NCBI RefSeq assembly: GCF_024623785.1
Contig: NZ_JANKBZ010000004.1
Span: 248,001 to 312,000, forward strand
Length of the DNA: 64,000 nt
Direction: 5' to 3'
Source: Archangium lipolyticum
GTDB taxonomy: Bacteria > Myxococcota > Myxococcia > Myxococcales > Myxococcaceae
Position numbers and translations under genes: made by a program. A model generated the notes under the pieces. That model was not told the DNA's origin. It worked only from the letters and a program-made list of their open reading frames with translations, and made no database searches. Positions 8,194 to 18,276 of the stretch are shown piece by piece. Each line of letters begins with the position of its first letter. The first letter of the stretch is position 1.

Positions 8194-8526
8194 CTATTTA
8201 CAGGTCCACTCCTTGGGAGGGCACTCCACGCACAGCCCCCGTTCGGGTTGGGGTCCGAGCATGCAGGCCCCGCCGCACGTGGCGACGATCCGGCCGGTGA
8301 GCCCTTCCACGTAGTAGTAGGGCCCATCCACCTCGGACCGGCAGTTCACGCCAACGAGGCCCGCGCAGCGCTTGTCGACCTCGCACTCCTCCGGCAGGGC
8401 GAGCAGGTTGAGGTATCCATCCTCCGCCTTCCCGCACCCGCCGCCCGCCAGGAGCAGGCCCAGCGAGGCGGCGAGCACGGTGGCCCGGCGAGAAGTGTGA
8501 TGAGAGGGAGTCGGTCGAGTCTTCAC
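8194..8526 (-). CDS. small Cys-rich exported protein
   Basis: A 110-residue product. The GTG at 8526 is preferred because GGAG lies about 10 bases upstream and it gives a compact signal peptide (VKTRPTPSHHTSRRATVLAA, then a hydrophobic run to LAGGGC). An in-frame ATG at 8562 overlaps the previous stop but has no binding site and would add a non-signal-like leader. The GGGC site may be a lipobox, though it is not canonical. The mature part has ten cysteines in a short, disulfide-suited domain (EECEVDKRCAGLVGVNC, CGGACML, GLCVECPPKEWTCK). It follows the propeller lipoprotein in the same operon. No family is recognised. Confidence 0.6.
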   Translation of the reverse strand: MKTRPTPSHHTSRRATVLAASLGLLLAGGGCGKAEDGYLNLLALPEECEVDKRCAGLVGVNCRSEVDGPYYYVEGLTGRIVATCGGACMLGPQPERGLCVECPPKEWTCK

Positions 8527-8558
8527 GGTGAGGACACTCCGGGTGTGGATTCGCGGCG

Positions 8559-10649
8559 TCATGGAGAGGTGGAGGAGCCAGGCGCGAAGCGCACGGTGGC
8601 CAGCGGCGTGGCGAGGTTGCTCACGTGGGACACGCGCACGCCCGCGTCGGAGATGGCGTACACATAGTCGTCCGCCATCACACTGCGGCGCACGGCGGGC
8701 GAGTACGTCCAGCTCCACAGGTGGGAGCTGTTCGTCTGATACACGTCCTTCATGGAGATCGCCCCCACCGGGGTGAAGCCGGTGGAGGGGTTCACGCGGA
8801 AGACGCGCAGGTCGCTCACGAAGCCGCCCCAGTAGTCACCGCCGTAGGACGGCCGCACCCAATCCGTGAAGGGGATGGCCAGCAGCCCCTTGGCCGGGAA
8901 GTAGTTGAAGGCCTTGTGGTTGTAGAGCGACTCGCTCCAGCCGGAGGCCGTGCCCACCAGTTGCGTGAAGGCCTCGCGCGGGTGTGCCGGGTCCGTCACG
9001 TCGAAGAGGGACAGCTTGACGGCGCGCGTACTCCAGTCGCCGTTCTCCGGCACGTTCATTCCCACCGTCAGCAGGTGCGTGGTGCCCAGTGGATGGATGT
9101 ACGTGGAGAAGCCCGGCACCTTCAGCTCGCCCACCTTGCGCGGGTGCGCCGGGTCGGACAGGTCGAAGGTGAAGAGCGGATCCACCTGCCGGAACGTCAC
9201 CACGTAGCCCTTGTCGCCCAGGAAGCGCGCGCTGAAGATGCGCTCGCCCTTGGCCAGCTCCTCGCTCTTGCCCAGGAGCCTCAGCTGGCCGCCCTCTTCC
9301 GCATAGGTGGCGACGCGGTTGGTCGTCTCGAGACGGCCCCAGGAGTTGCCGAGCTCCGACACCCGCGAGGAGATGGTGGTGGCCACGCGCAGCACACCCT
9401 CGTGCTCGTCCATGCTGAACTGGTCCAGCAGGTGTCCCTCCACGGTGCCGCTGGCCGCGTACCGCGTGCTGTGAGGCTGGCTCAGGTCGAGCTTGTGCAC
9501 GTAGGTGTGGTCCTTCTGTCCCGCCTCCGGCCACCACCACCAGTGCGGCGTGGCCATGTAGAGCGCGCTCTCGGTGGCGTACACCTCGCCCGGCTCGGCC
9601 ACCAGCGAGGTACGGCCCGGGGCACGCGCGGCCTCCGCGTCCAGGTCGATCGACGCCACGGTGACGATGCCCAGCCGGGTGGGCGCGTTCGTCTTGTGGA
9701 AGTCACCGCAGTCGTAGCCCACCGTCTCCACCGAGCCGTCCGGCCGCTTGAAGCGGCCCTCGGGCAGCCAGTCGGACAACGCGCGCTCGCGGATGAGCTG
9801 CTCGTTCTGTCCCTTCAGCTTGTCGATCTCCTTCTCCAGCCGGTCCTGGTCCTCCCAGAGCTCCTGGGAGTAGTCGGGCCACCAGCGGATTCCGGTGGGC
9901 CAGCGGAACTGGTCGCGCATCACCAGCCGCACCGAACTGCCCGCCATCCGCGCGTTGTGGTAGCCGCCCGGCAGGTACAGCTGCCCCGTCACCTGGGGCG
10001 CGTCCAGGTTGGACACGTCCACCGTCGTCACCTTGGTGTGCGTGGCCCCGTAGCCACCGCAGGGGCCCATGGGCGCGCACGAGGAGCCACTGCTCTTGCC
10101 TCCATTCATGTCCGGACGCGGCTCGTACACCTCGGAGAAGACGACCACCTTGTCTCCGCGCAGGAACATCTCCCGCGGCCAGCCCTCGAGCGTCAGCGCG
10201 GACGCCGCGTGCAGGGACTCGGCCGGCCAGGAGCGGTGCGCGTACAGCTTCTGCCCCGAGAGGACGAAGATGCGCGTGCCGTCGTTCTTCACGAAGTCCG
10301 CCTCGTCCACCCCGGCCACCTGGTTGTTGGTGCCGGTGTGGTTGTTCGGAGCGGATGGGGCACCACCCGGAGCGCCCGTGCTGGGAGCCGGAGCGCCCGC
10401 GGAGTCCTCCGCGCCACCGAACCAACCGCCCCGCGTCTTCCAATAGGACGGCTTGGACTGCTCCAGCGTGGTGCGCATGTCGAGAACCGCGGCGTCCTCG
10501 ATATAGGACTCGAGCGCCTCACAGCTCTGGAAGGACTCCAGCCTCGCCTTCATCTGTACCGGTTGGTTCCCGGGGATGTCCCCCTTGTCGCCGCACCCCA
10601 CGAGTCCCAACAACGCGAGTCCCAGCCAGCCTCGGTTCTTCCCATGCAT
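8559..10649 (-). CDS. lipoprotein with C-terminal beta-propeller domain (PF09826 type)
   Basis: Product of 696 residues from the ATG at 10649, with GAGGAG about 9 bases upstream and a lipoprotein signal ending LVGC (Cys19). The diagnostic segment GVDEADFVKNDGTRIFVLSG is characteristic of secreted proteins with a beta-propeller distantly related to WD40. Repeated blades follow (for example GEVYATESALYMATPHWWWW and GFSTYIHPLGTTHLLTVG). An acidic coiled segment (DRLEKEIDKLKGQNEQLIRE) interrupts the propeller in the middle. The protein should sit on the periplasmic or outer-surface side; the family has no established enzymatic role and is usually considered a scaffold or binding protein. The gene is divergent from the copper-oxidase gene, with 260 bp between. 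Confidence 0.82.
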   Translation of the reverse strand: MHGKNRGWLGLALLGLVGCGDKGDIPGNQPVQMKARLESFQSCEALESYIEDAAVLDMRTTLEQSKPSYWKTRGGWFGGAEDSAGAPAPSTGAPGGAPSAPNNHTGTNNQVAGVDEADFVKNDGTRIFVLSGQKLYAHRSWPAESLHAASALTLEGWPREMFLRGDKVVVFSEVYEPRPDMNGGKSSGSSCAPMGPCGGYGATHTKVTTVDVSNLDAPQVTGQLYLPGGYHNARMAGSSVRLVMRDQFRWPTGIRWWPDYSQELWEDQDRLEKEIDKLKGQNEQLIRERALSDWLPEGRFKRPDGSVETVGYDCGDFHKTNAPTRLGIVTVASIDLDAEAARAPGRTSLVAEPGEVYATESALYMATPHWWWWPEAGQKDHTYVHKLDLSQPHSTRYAASGTVEGHLLDQFSMDEHEGVLRVATTISSRVSELGNSWGRLETTNRVATYAEEGGQLRLLGKSEELAKGERIFSARFLGDKGYVVTFRQVDPLFTFDLSDPAHPRKVGELKVPGFSTYIHPLGTTHLLTVGMNVPENGDWSTRAVKLSLFDVTDPAHPREAFTQLVGTASGWSESLYNHKAFNYFPAKGLLAIPFTDWVRPSYGGDYWGGFVSDLRVFRVNPSTGFTPVGAISMKDVYQTNSSHLWSWTYSPAVRRSVMADDYVYAISDAGVRVSHVSNLATPLATVRFAPGSSTSP

Positions 10650-10909
10650 ATGTCGCCACTCCTCGGATCGTCTTCCGGCCGCGGGGACCACTGCCACCCG
10701 TGTGCCAGGGGCTGGACGGGTGACCGGGCACTCGGGATTCCAAGGAGTTGCGAGCACGTGACGCGGCGCGGGGTCTCGGAAAATCGAGGCCCCGTGGAGG
10801 AGGGCAGCCGGAAAACCATCACTCCCTCGGACCCTGGGGCCGATTGGCGGGCGAGCCCGCCCACTTAGGTTCTGCCTCTGGACTGACAAGAACCCTTTTG
10901 GAGGCGGAA

Positions 10910-12334
10910 ATGTCGATGAGACCCAGCCCCACCCGGGTGCGAGTGTTCGCGCTCTGGCTCGTCGCCTGTGCTGCGGCGCTAGCATTTCCCGCGAAGGCGC
11001 AGACGCCCGCGGAGGTGGGGCAGTGGTCGGGCATCATGTCCTGGCCCATCTCCGCCACCCACGTCCACCTGCTCCCCACCGGCAAGGTGATGTTCATCGG
11101 CGAGTTCGAAGAGGGAGATACACCCCCGCGGCTCTGGGATCCCGCCACCAACGGCATCAGCTCGCTGCCGTGGCCGGGCTACAACAGCTTCTGCGCCGGC
11201 CACTCCTACCTCGCCGACGGCCGGCTGCTCGTGACGGGCGGGCACGTGGAGAGCCACGTGGGCCTGGAGGACGCGAGCCTCTTCGATCCCTTCACCTCAC
11301 AGTGGACGCGCCTGCCGGACATGAACGACGGACGCTGGTACCCCACCAACATCACGCTCGCCAACGGAGACGTGGTGGTGATTTCCGGCGAGACCGTGGG
11401 CAGCGGCATCATGAACGAGCTGCCCCAGCGCTACCTGTCCGCTACCGGAACCTGGCGGGACCTGACCACCGCGCGGCTCAAGCTGCCGTACTACCCGCGG
11501 ATGTTCCTCGCGCCCGATGGCAGGCTCTTCCTGGCCGGCCCATCGCGAACCTGCCGCTACCTGAACCCGAGCGGCACGGGCACCTGGAGCGCCGCCCCCT
11601 CGAGGCTCTTCGGCGCCCGGAGCTACGGGCCCGCGGTCATCCTCGATGGCAAGGTGGTCATCATCGGCGGGGGAGATCCGCCCACCGCCACCGTCGAGCA
11701 GATCGACCTCACCACGCCCTCCCCCGTCTGGCGGTACATGGCATCCATGAGCATCCCCCGGCGCCAGCACAACGCGACGCTCCTGCCCGACGGCACGGTG
11801 CTCGTCATGGGCGGCAGCGCGGGCAGCGGCTTCGACAACAAGAGCACGCCCGTCTACGCGGCCGAGGTGTGGAACCCCGCCACCAACGTCTGGACGAAGC
11901 TCGCCAGCAACCGCGTCTATCGTGGCTACCACTCCACCTCGCTGCTGCTGCCGGACGGACGCGTGCTGAGCGCGGGTGGACGCAACGTGAGGAACGCCGA
12001 GGTCTTCTCTCCCCCCTACCTCTTCAAGGGCGCTCGCCCCACGGTGGGCTCGGCACCCGACGTGGTGACGCCCGGGACGACCTTCACCCTCTCGACTCCG
12101 GACGCGGGCCGGGTGACGAAGGTGACGTTGATCGCCCTCGGCTCGGTGACGCATGCCTTCGACCAGAACCAGCGGCTCGTCACCCTGGGCTTCACGCGTG
12201 GCGCCGGCAGCCTCACCGTCAGTGCCCCAGCGAACAACAACGTGGCCCCGCCGGGCTACTACCAGCTCTTCCTGGTGAACGACGCGGGAGTCCCCTCCGT
12301 CGGCCGCATGGTGCGCATCGCCAGGACACCGTGA
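10910..12334 (+). CDS. secreted galactose/glyoxal oxidase-like copper-radical oxidase
   Basis: A 474-residue protein with a Sec signal (cleavage near AKAQ, residue 30) and GGAGGCGGAA just before the ATG. Seven-bladed kelch-type repeats are followed by a C-terminal Ig-like (DUF1929) domain. The residues needed for a Cys-Tyr cofactor and copper site line up: Cys95 in NSFCAGHSY, Tyr144 in RWYPTNITL, Tyr340-His341 in YRGYHSTSLLLPDG, and His415 in THAFDQNQRL. Such enzymes oxidise primary alcohols or aldehydes with O2 to give H2O2. The bacterial substrate is unknown; members have been linked to exopolysaccharide and morphology. It is divergent from a propeller lipoprotein. The family is confident and activity is likely, since all ligands are present. 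Confidence 0.85.
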   Translation: MSMRPSPTRVRVFALWLVACAAALAFPAKAQTPAEVGQWSGIMSWPISATHVHLLPTGKVMFIGEFEEGDTPPRLWDPATNGISSLPWPGYNSFCAGHSYLADGRLLVTGGHVESHVGLEDASLFDPFTSQWTRLPDMNDGRWYPTNITLANGDVVVISGETVGSGIMNELPQRYLSATGTWRDLTTARLKLPYYPRMFLAPDGRLFLAGPSRTCRYLNPSGTGTWSAAPSRLFGARSYGPAVILDGKVVIIGGGDPPTATVEQIDLTTPSPVWRYMASMSIPRRQHNATLLPDGTVLVMGGSAGSGFDNKSTPVYAAEVWNPATNVWTKLASNRVYRGYHSTSLLLPDGRVLSAGGRNVRNAEVFSPPYLFKGARPTVGSAPDVVTPGTTFTLSTPDAGRVTKVTLIALGSVTHAFDQNQRLVTLGFTRGAGSLTVSAPANNNVAPPGYYQLFLVNDAGVPSVGRMVRIARTP

Positions 12335-12353
12335 GCCGGGCCAGCGGCCTTCC

Positions 12354-14168
12354 TCAGCGTCCCGACAAGAGCTGGGTGAGCTGACGCGCCACCTGGGCGC
12401 ACTGCTCGGCGTCTCCGGCCTCCAGGGCCGCACGGCCCGAATCCAGCAACGACTGCACGTGGGTGACTGCGGCCTCCGCCTGCTCGCCGGGGTTCTCCTT
12501 CGCGCTCTGCTGCAGCAGCTTCGCCAGCTTGTCCCCGCGCTCCAGCAGCTTGCGGAACTTGTCCTCGGACTTGTTCGCGTCCTCCCTCGCCTGCTTCTGC
12601 GCGTAGGCGGCCTGCTCCTTCACGAGTCGCTCGGCCTCCTGGCCCGGCAGGTGGGGGCGCGCCTCCAAGCGCACCGCCTCGGACAGGCCCGTCTTCAAAT
12701 CCGCGGCCCGCACCGAGAGGATGCCCTCGTTGGACAGCTCGAACGTCACCTCCAGCGGCGTGTCCGTGCGCGAGGTCCCCTGCAGGTTGCGCAGCACCAC
12801 CTCGCCCAGCTTGCGGTTCTCGTCCTGCAAATCACTCTCGCCCTGGTAGATGGAGATGCGCGCCTCCGTCTGCCCATGGGTGCCGGGATAGAAGAGCTCC
12901 TTGGCCACCACCGGCACCGAGCTGTTCTTGTTGATGAGGCGCCGCACCCGCCCGCCCAGCACGCCCACGCTCAGCGAGTTGCCCACCACGTCCAGCAGCA
13001 GCGCCGCGCCCGACTGGCGCGCCAGCTCGTCCGCGTGGATGGCCGCCCCCAGCGCCACCGCCTCGTCCGGGTTCACGTCCGTGGACGGCGCCTTGCCGAA
13101 GAAGTCCGCCACCAGCCGGCGAATCAATGGCACGCGCGTCATGCCGCCCACCAGCAGCACCGTGTCCACCGAGCGCGGATCCATCCGCGCTTCCTTCATC
13201 ACCGACGCGCACACGTCCAGGCAGCGCTTGGACAGCGGCGCGATGAGCTGCTCGAAGAAGTCGCGCGTGAGCGCCGTCTCCAGGCCCGTCAGCTTCCACC
13301 CACCCTGCGAGTGGTCCCCCAGGCCCGCCAGGGAGATGAGTGTCTCCTCGTAGTCCGTCAGCTCGCGCTTGGCCTGCTCCGCGGCCACCTTCAGCTTGCG
13401 CATGGACACCGCGTCGCGGTGCACCAGCTCGCGGTGGCTGTCCTCCACCTGCGCCAGCAGCCACTCCACGATCTTGAGGTCGAAGTCCTCGCCGCCCAGC
13501 GCCGGGTCTCCCCCGGTGGCCTTCACCTCATAGACGCCGTCCGTTATCTCCAGCACGGTGACATCGAACGTGCCACCGCCCAGGTCGAACACGAGCGCGT
13601 GGCCCTGGAAGCCGCGCGACAGCCCGTAGGCGAGCGCCGCGGCGGTGGGCTCGTTGATGAGGCGGATGGCGTCCAGCCCGGCGATGGTGGCCGCCTCGCG
13701 CGTGGCCTGGCGCTGGCCGTCGTCGAAGTTGGCCGGGACGGTGATGACGCACTTGTTCACCGCCCGTCCGAAGTGCGCCTCGGCGTCCAGCTTCAGCTCC
13801 CCCAGAATCATGGCCGACACCTGGGTGACCGGCACGGTGCGCCCGGCCATCTTCACGCGCACGTCCCCGGTGTTGCCGCCCACCAGCTGGTAGGGCACCA
13901 CCGCCTTCGCCGCCTGCAACAGCTCCGGGGTGAAGCGCCGGCCGATGAACCGTTTGGTGGCCCACACCACGCACTCGGGATGCTCCTCGGCCAGCGCCTG
14001 CGCCTTGGCGCCCACCACGCGCTCGGCCGTCTTGGGCGTGAGTCCCACGACGGATGGCGTCAGCCGCCCTCCCGCCCGCGAGGGGATGACCCGGGGCCGG
14101 CCCTCCTCCACGGAGGCCACGGCGCTGTTGGTGGTGCCCAGATCGATGCCGATGACGGGTTCGCGCAT
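12354..14168 (-). CDS. Hsp70/DnaK-family chaperone
   Basis: A 604-residue protein beginning MREPVIGIDLGTTNSAVAS, with the nucleotide-binding phosphate-1 motif at residues 7-15, phosphate-2 VFDLGGGTFDVTVLE, the adenosine motif LLVGGMTRVPLIRR, an NEPTAAALAYG segment, and the substrate-binding domain plus a helical lid. It is shorter than housekeeping DnaK (about 635-640) and lacks the EEVD-like tail, so it is probably one of the several Hsp70 paralogues myxobacteria carry. No dnaJ or grpE lies nearby. No Shine-Dalgarno sequence is visible before the ATG (the upstream bases are pyrimidine-rich), so it may be translated from a leaderless or unusual mRNA. It is divergent from atpH with a 194-bp gap. 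Confidence 0.93.
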   Translation of the reverse strand: MREPVIGIDLGTTNSAVASVEEGRPRVIPSRAGGRLTPSVVGLTPKTAERVVGAKAQALAEEHPECVVWATKRFIGRRFTPELLQAAKAVVPYQLVGGNTGDVRVKMAGRTVPVTQVSAMILGELKLDAEAHFGRAVNKCVITVPANFDDGQRQATREAATIAGLDAIRLINEPTAAALAYGLSRGFQGHALVFDLGGGTFDVTVLEITDGVYEVKATGGDPALGGEDFDLKIVEWLLAQVEDSHRELVHRDAVSMRKLKVAAEQAKRELTDYEETLISLAGLGDHSQGGWKLTGLETALTRDFFEQLIAPLSKRCLDVCASVMKEARMDPRSVDTVLLVGGMTRVPLIRRLVADFFGKAPSTDVNPDEAVALGAAIHADELARQSGAALLLDVVGNSLSVGVLGGRVRRLINKNSSVPVVAKELFYPGTHGQTEARISIYQGESDLQDENRKLGEVVLRNLQGTSRTDTPLEVTFELSNEGILSVRAADLKTGLSEAVRLEARPHLPGQEAERLVKEQAAYAQKQAREDANKSEDKFRKLLERGDKLAKLLQQSAKENPGEQAEAAVTHVQSLLDSGRAALEAGDAEQCAQVARQLTQLLSGR

Positions 14169-14362
14169 GGGAGGAGGAGCCGGTGGCCGGGGCCCGGGGC
14201 TGGGGCCGGTGTTGGCATGATACGCTGGAGATGCACGGTTCCGGAGGCCCCTTATCCCCCACCCGGTGGGTACAGGCACAGGGGAACTTATTGGAGCCTC
14301 CGGACGGGGCAGGCGCCCCGGCGTTGCCCGGGGCCCGGGGGCGTGCTAAGGGCGGCCGCGCC

Positions 14363-14908
14363 ATGGTGAACGTGTCAATCGCCCGCCGTTACGCCCGCGC
14401 GCTCCTCGACGTCGCGACCGAGGCTGCCCGCTCCGATGCCGTCTCCGAGCAGCTCTCGACCTTCTCCGGTGCGCTCGCGCAGAACCGCGAGCTGGCGGAC
14501 GTGCTCTTCAACCCGGCCTACTCCCGCGAGCAGCGCGCCCGCGTGGTGGAGGCGCTCCTCAAGGCGCTGGGCCCCGTGGAGCCCGTGCTGGCCAACACCC
14601 TGCGCCTGCTGGTGGATCGCAACCGGCTCATCTACCTGCCGGACATCGCCCGCCTCTACCGCGACATGGCCGATGCCCAGGCCGGACGCGTGCGCGGCCA
14701 CGTGACCAGCGCCGTCCCCCTCTCCCCGGAGACCCTCCAGAGCCTCTCCGGCACCCTCAAGACGCTCACCCAGCGCAACGTGGTGCTCGAGGCCAAGGTG
14801 GACCCCAAGGTCCTCGGCGGCGTCGCCGCCCAGGTGGGCAGCACCCTGTATGACGGCACGCTGCGCACCCAGCTCGAGCAGATGCGCCGCGAGCTCAAGC
14901 AGCGCTAG
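14363..14908 (+). CDS. atpH: F1Fo ATP synthase delta subunit
   Basis: A 181-residue protein of normal size for the F1 delta (OSCP) subunit: an N-terminal six-helix domain starting VSIARRYARALLDVA, then the typical C-terminal segment GGVAAQVGSTLYDGTLRTQLEQMRREL. It forms part of the peripheral stalk that joins the alpha/beta head to the b subunits at the cytoplasmic face. Normally it is followed at once by atpA, but here a 1.5-kb histidine kinase gene lies between them in the same direction. No other ATP synthase genes are upstream; an Hsp70 gene is divergent. The call is secure. Confidence 0.93.
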   Translation: MVNVSIARRYARALLDVATEAARSDAVSEQLSTFSGALAQNRELADVLFNPAYSREQRARVVEALLKALGPVEPVLANTLRLLVDRNRLIYLPDIARLYRDMADAQAGRVRGHVTSAVPLSPETLQSLSGTLKTLTQRNVVLEAKVDPKVLGGVAAQVGSTLYDGTLRTQLEQMRRELKQR

Positions 14909-15044
14909 CCCGCCCGCCAGCACCTCCAGCCGGCCGGACAGGTGTTGTCCGGTCCCCCGCACTTCCCGGCAAGCCCGGTATTCCCAGTTGGCCATGGAAA
15001 GGTTATGGTGACGGCGCGGGTCATCCCGCGTCTCCCTCCCTTCC

Positions 15045-16526
15045 ATGGCGCAGCCCGTTCTCAACCGCTCTCATGTCAGCACCCCGGCCCACTCGTTGCC
15101 CGAGGAGCTGCTGCCGTGCTTCGGAGCGCTGCTACAGGCACCGGGGTTGGGACTGGCCTTCCTGGACCGGGAGCTGCGCTTCCGTTTCGTCAGCACGGCC
15201 CTCATCACGCTCAGTGGAGTGCCCAACGCCCTGTACGAGGGGCGCACCACCGCGGAAGTCTGGCCGGGACTGGCCAAGGAGCTGGCACCGCTGCTCAAGA
15301 AGGCCCTGGCGGGTGACACGCAGGTGGGGGTGCGGGTGTCCGGCACGCTGGGCCCGCAGTCCTCGGGGAACCTCCGCCACCTGCGGCTCGCGTTGCTGCC
15401 CGCAATCTCGGGCGGCCTGTGCACCGGCGTGGGGGTGATGCTGGAGGACGACACGGCGCACGTGGAGGCGGAACAGGCGCTGCGCCAGAGCGAGGAGCGG
15501 CTGCGCGGCCTCGTCGACGTCTCCTGTGACGGCTACTTCCTGCATGACGGGGGCATCATCCTCGAGGCGAGCCGCTCGCTGGCCAACCTGTTCGGCACCA
15601 CGCCGGAGGAGATGATGGGCCAGTCCATGACGCGTTGGGTGGCCCCCGAGTCCCGCGAGGCGGTGCAGAGCGCGCTCTCCCGGAACGTGCAGTCTCCCTA
15701 CGAGCTGACGGGCCTGCGCACCGACGGCAAGCGCCTCTTCCTGGAGGTGCTGGGCCGTGAGGTGGAGCACGCCCACCGCACCGTGCGGATGACCGCCGTG
15801 TGGGACATCAGCGCACGTAAGGCCGCCGAGGAGGCCGCCGCCCGAGCCGACACCTTCCGCGAGCAGCTCCTGGGCGTGGTGGGGCATGATCTGCGCTCGC
15901 CCCTGTACGCCATTCAACTCAGCGTGGGGGCGCTCCAGCGCGCTGGCGGGTTGAACGAGACGCAGGAGCGGCAGGTGACGTACGTGGCCACCGCCACCCG
16001 GCGCATGGAGCGGATGATCCACGAGTTGCTGGACTTCACGCGCGCGCGGCTGGCCGGGGGCCTGCCCGTGCGCCCCACCCCCCTGTCCCTGGACAAGCTG
16101 CTCGCGCGGGCCGTGGAGGACTTCCAGGCCTCGCACCCCACCCGGCTGATCTCCCCGAAGGTGGAGGGGGATGTCCGGGGGAGCTGGGACGAGTCCCGGC
16201 TCGGCCAGCTGCTGGACAACCTGGTGGGCAACGCCCTGCAGCACAGTCCCGAGGACACCCCAATCGAGGTGAGGCTGTCGGGAGCACCGGACGGCGTCAA
16301 CCTCTGGGTGCGCAACGAGGGCCCGCCAGTTCCCCTGGAGGAGCGGGCTTCGATCTTCGAGCCCTTCAAGCGCGGCAAGCGCGCCAGTGGCGACGGGCTC
16401 GGCCTGGGCTTATACATCGCCCGGCAGATCGTGGTGGCCCATGGGGGCCGCATCTCGATCGAGTCCGGAGTGGGTATGGGGACGCGCTTCATGGTGTGGC
16501 TCCCCCGGCACGCGCCCGGCGCTTGA
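15045..16526 (+). CDS. PAS-domain sensor histidine kinase
   Basis: A 493-residue soluble kinase without a signal or membrane segment. Two PAS-like regions (about 20-140 and 150-260) precede HisKA with the H-box LLGVVGHDLRSPLYAI, then a HATPase domain with N-box DNLVGNALQHS, G1 WVRNEGPP and G2 GLGLGLYIARQIVVAHGG. The protein ends in LPRHAPGA, so no receiver domain is attached and the response regulator must be elsewhere. The unusual feature is its location, co-directional between atpH (137 bp upstream) and atpA (171 bp downstream). It is probably an orphan kinase, common in myxobacteria; whether it senses energy state is speculation. Confidence 0.9.
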   Translation: MAQPVLNRSHVSTPAHSLPEELLPCFGALLQAPGLGLAFLDRELRFRFVSTALITLSGVPNALYEGRTTAEVWPGLAKELAPLLKKALAGDTQVGVRVSGTLGPQSSGNLRHLRLALLPAISGGLCTGVGVMLEDDTAHVEAEQALRQSEERLRGLVDVSCDGYFLHDGGIILEASRSLANLFGTTPEEMMGQSMTRWVAPESREAVQSALSRNVQSPYELTGLRTDGKRLFLEVLGREVEHAHRTVRMTAVWDISARKAAEEAAARADTFREQLLGVVGHDLRSPLYAIQLSVGALQRAGGLNETQERQVTYVATATRRMERMIHELLDFTRARLAGGLPVRPTPLSLDKLLARAVEDFQASHPTRLISPKVEGDVRGSWDESRLGQLLDNLVGNALQHSPEDTPIEVRLSGAPDGVNLWVRNEGPPVPLEERASIFEPFKRGKRASGDGLGLGLYIARQIVVAHGGRISIESGVGMGTRFMVWLPRHAPGA

Positions 16527-16697
16527 GCCCGAGGCAATCCTCCCGCCCCCAGTGGCTCTTACAGAGTCGATGACAAGGTATGCCCGAGGGACCCCTTGCG
16601 CGTTGCGGTAGGGGGGTACGCGTGGTAAGGGGGCCCCGGCCATTTTCAGGTTTCTCTGGCGGCAGTCCCACCGGCCGCCCCTGTGCAAGGACGCAAG

Positions 16698-18245
16698 ATG
16701 GAAATCCGCGCCGACGAGATCAGCAGAATCATCCGGGAGCAGATCAAGGACTACGGCAAGAAGGTCACCGTCGCCGAGACCGGTACCGTGCTCTCCGTGG
16801 GCGACGGTATCGCCCGCATCTACGGGCTCGAGGGCGTGCTGGCCGGCGAGCTGGTGGAGTTCTCCAACGGGGTGAAGGGCCTGGTGCTCAACCTCGAGGA
16901 GGACAACGTGGGCGTCGCCATCATGGGCGACTTCAAGGACATCCGCGAGGGTGACCTGGTCAAGCGCACCGGGCAGATCGCCTCGGTTCCGGTGGGCAAG
17001 GGCCTGCTGGGCCGCGTGGTGAGCGCGCTGGGCGAGCCGCTGGATGGCAAGGGCCCCGTGGTGGGCGCCGAGCAGCGCAAGCTGGAGGTGAAGGCCCCCG
17101 GCATCGTGAAGCGCAAGAGCGTGCACGAGCCGCTGCAGACGGGCATCAAGGCCCTGGACGCGCTGGTTCCGATCGGCCGCGGTCAGCGCGAGCTGATCAT
17201 CGGAGACCGCCAGACGGGCAAGACGGCCGTCGCGGTGGACGCGATCATCAACCAGAAGGGCCTCAACGTTTACTGCATCTACGTGGCCATCGGTCAGAAG
17301 CAGTCCACGGTGGCCCAGGTGGTGGAGAAGCTGACCCGCCAGGGCGCCATGGAGTACACGACGGTGGTGGCGGCGAACGCGTCGGACCCCGCGCCGATGC
17401 AGTTCTTCGCGCCGTACGCCGGCGTCGCGATGGGCGAGTACTTCCGCGACAACAAGATGCACGCGCTCATCATCTACGACGACCTGTCCAAGCAGGCCGT
17501 GGCCTACCGCCAGCTGTCGCTGCTGCTGCGCCGGCCCCCCGGGCGCGAGGCCTACCCGGGCGACGTGTTCTTCATCCACAGCCGCCTGCTGGAGCGCGCC
17601 GCCAAGCTGTCCGACGAGGAGGGCGCTGGCTCCCTCACGGCGCTGCCCATCATCGAGACGCAGGCCGGTGACGTGTCGGCCTACATCCCGACGAACGTCA
17701 TCTCCATCACCGACGGGCAGATCTTCCTCGAGACGGACCTGTTCTTCTCGGGCGTGCGTCCGGCCATCAACGTCGGTCTCTCCGTGTCCCGCGTGGGTTC
17801 GGCGGCGCAGATCAAGGCCATGAAGCAGGTGGCCGGTACGCTGAAGCTGGACCTGGCGCAGTACCGCGAGCTGGCGGCGTTCGCGCAGTTCGGCTCGGAC
17901 CTCGACAAGGCGACCCAGGAGACGCTGGCGCGCGGCGCCCGTCTGGTGGAGGTGCTGAAGCAGGGCCAGTACGAGCCGATGCCGGTCGAGAAGCAGGTCA
18001 TGCAGCTGTACGCGGCGACCAACCGTGACGACGCGAACAAGCGCGGGTGGATCCGCCAGGTGCCGGTGAGCGACGTGGTGCGGTGGATGCGCGAGTTCAT
18101 CGAGTTCGCGGACGGCCGCTACCCGCAGGTCGCCAAGGACATCGCGACGAAGCGCGAGCTGACGAACGAGATCAAGGCGGCGCTGAACAAGGCGCTGGCC
18201 GAGTTCAACGAGGTGTTCCAGCCGACGCAGGGCGCGAAGGTCTGA
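16698..18245 (+). CDS. atpA: F1Fo ATP synthase alpha subunit
   Basis: A 515-residue protein with the start [19 protein letters not shown], the nucleotide-binding P-loop [10 protein letters not shown], the alpha-signature region around [17 protein letters not shown], and [24 protein letters not shown]. Together with beta subunits it forms the catalytic head of the cytoplasmic F1 sector. The ATG at 16698 follows an AAGGACG stretch. Its usual partners atpG, atpD and atpC do not follow; instead the gene ends in its own terminator and a convergent gene. The F1 genes are therefore split in this genome. The call is certain. Confidence 0.97.
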   Translation: MEIRADEISRIIREQIKDYGKKVTVAETGTVLSVGDGIARIYGLEGVLAGELVEFSNGVKGLVLNLEEDNVGVAIMGDFKDIREGDLVKRTGQIASVPVGKGLLGRVVSALGEPLDGKGPVVGAEQRKLEVKAPGIVKRKSVHEPLQTGIKALDALVPIGRGQRELIIGDRQTGKTAVAVDAIINQKGLNVYCIYVAIGQKQSTVAQVVEKLTRQGAMEYTTVVAANASDPAPMQFFAPYAGVAMGEYFRDNKMHALIIYDDLSKQAVAYRQLSLLLRRPPGREAYPGDVFFIHSRLLERAAKLSDEEGAGSLTALPIIETQAGDVSAYIPTNVISITDGQIFLETDLFFSGVRPAINVGLSVSRVGSAAQIKAMKQVAGTLKLDLAQYRELAAFAQFGSDLDKATQETLARGARLVEVLKQGQYEPMPVEKQVMQLYAATNRDDANKRGWIRQVPVSDVVRWMREFIEFADGRYPQVAKDIATKRELTNEIKAALNKALAEFNEVFQPTQGAKV

Positions 18246-18276
18246 TCAGCGCCAGCGAGAGCTGAAGCCTCACCCG

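Noticed and set aside
12459-14369. A + strand frame covering the Hsp70 gene
   Set aside because: It is a complementary reading of a clear Hsp70 gene; the predicted chain is His/Arg/Leu-rich without a domain.
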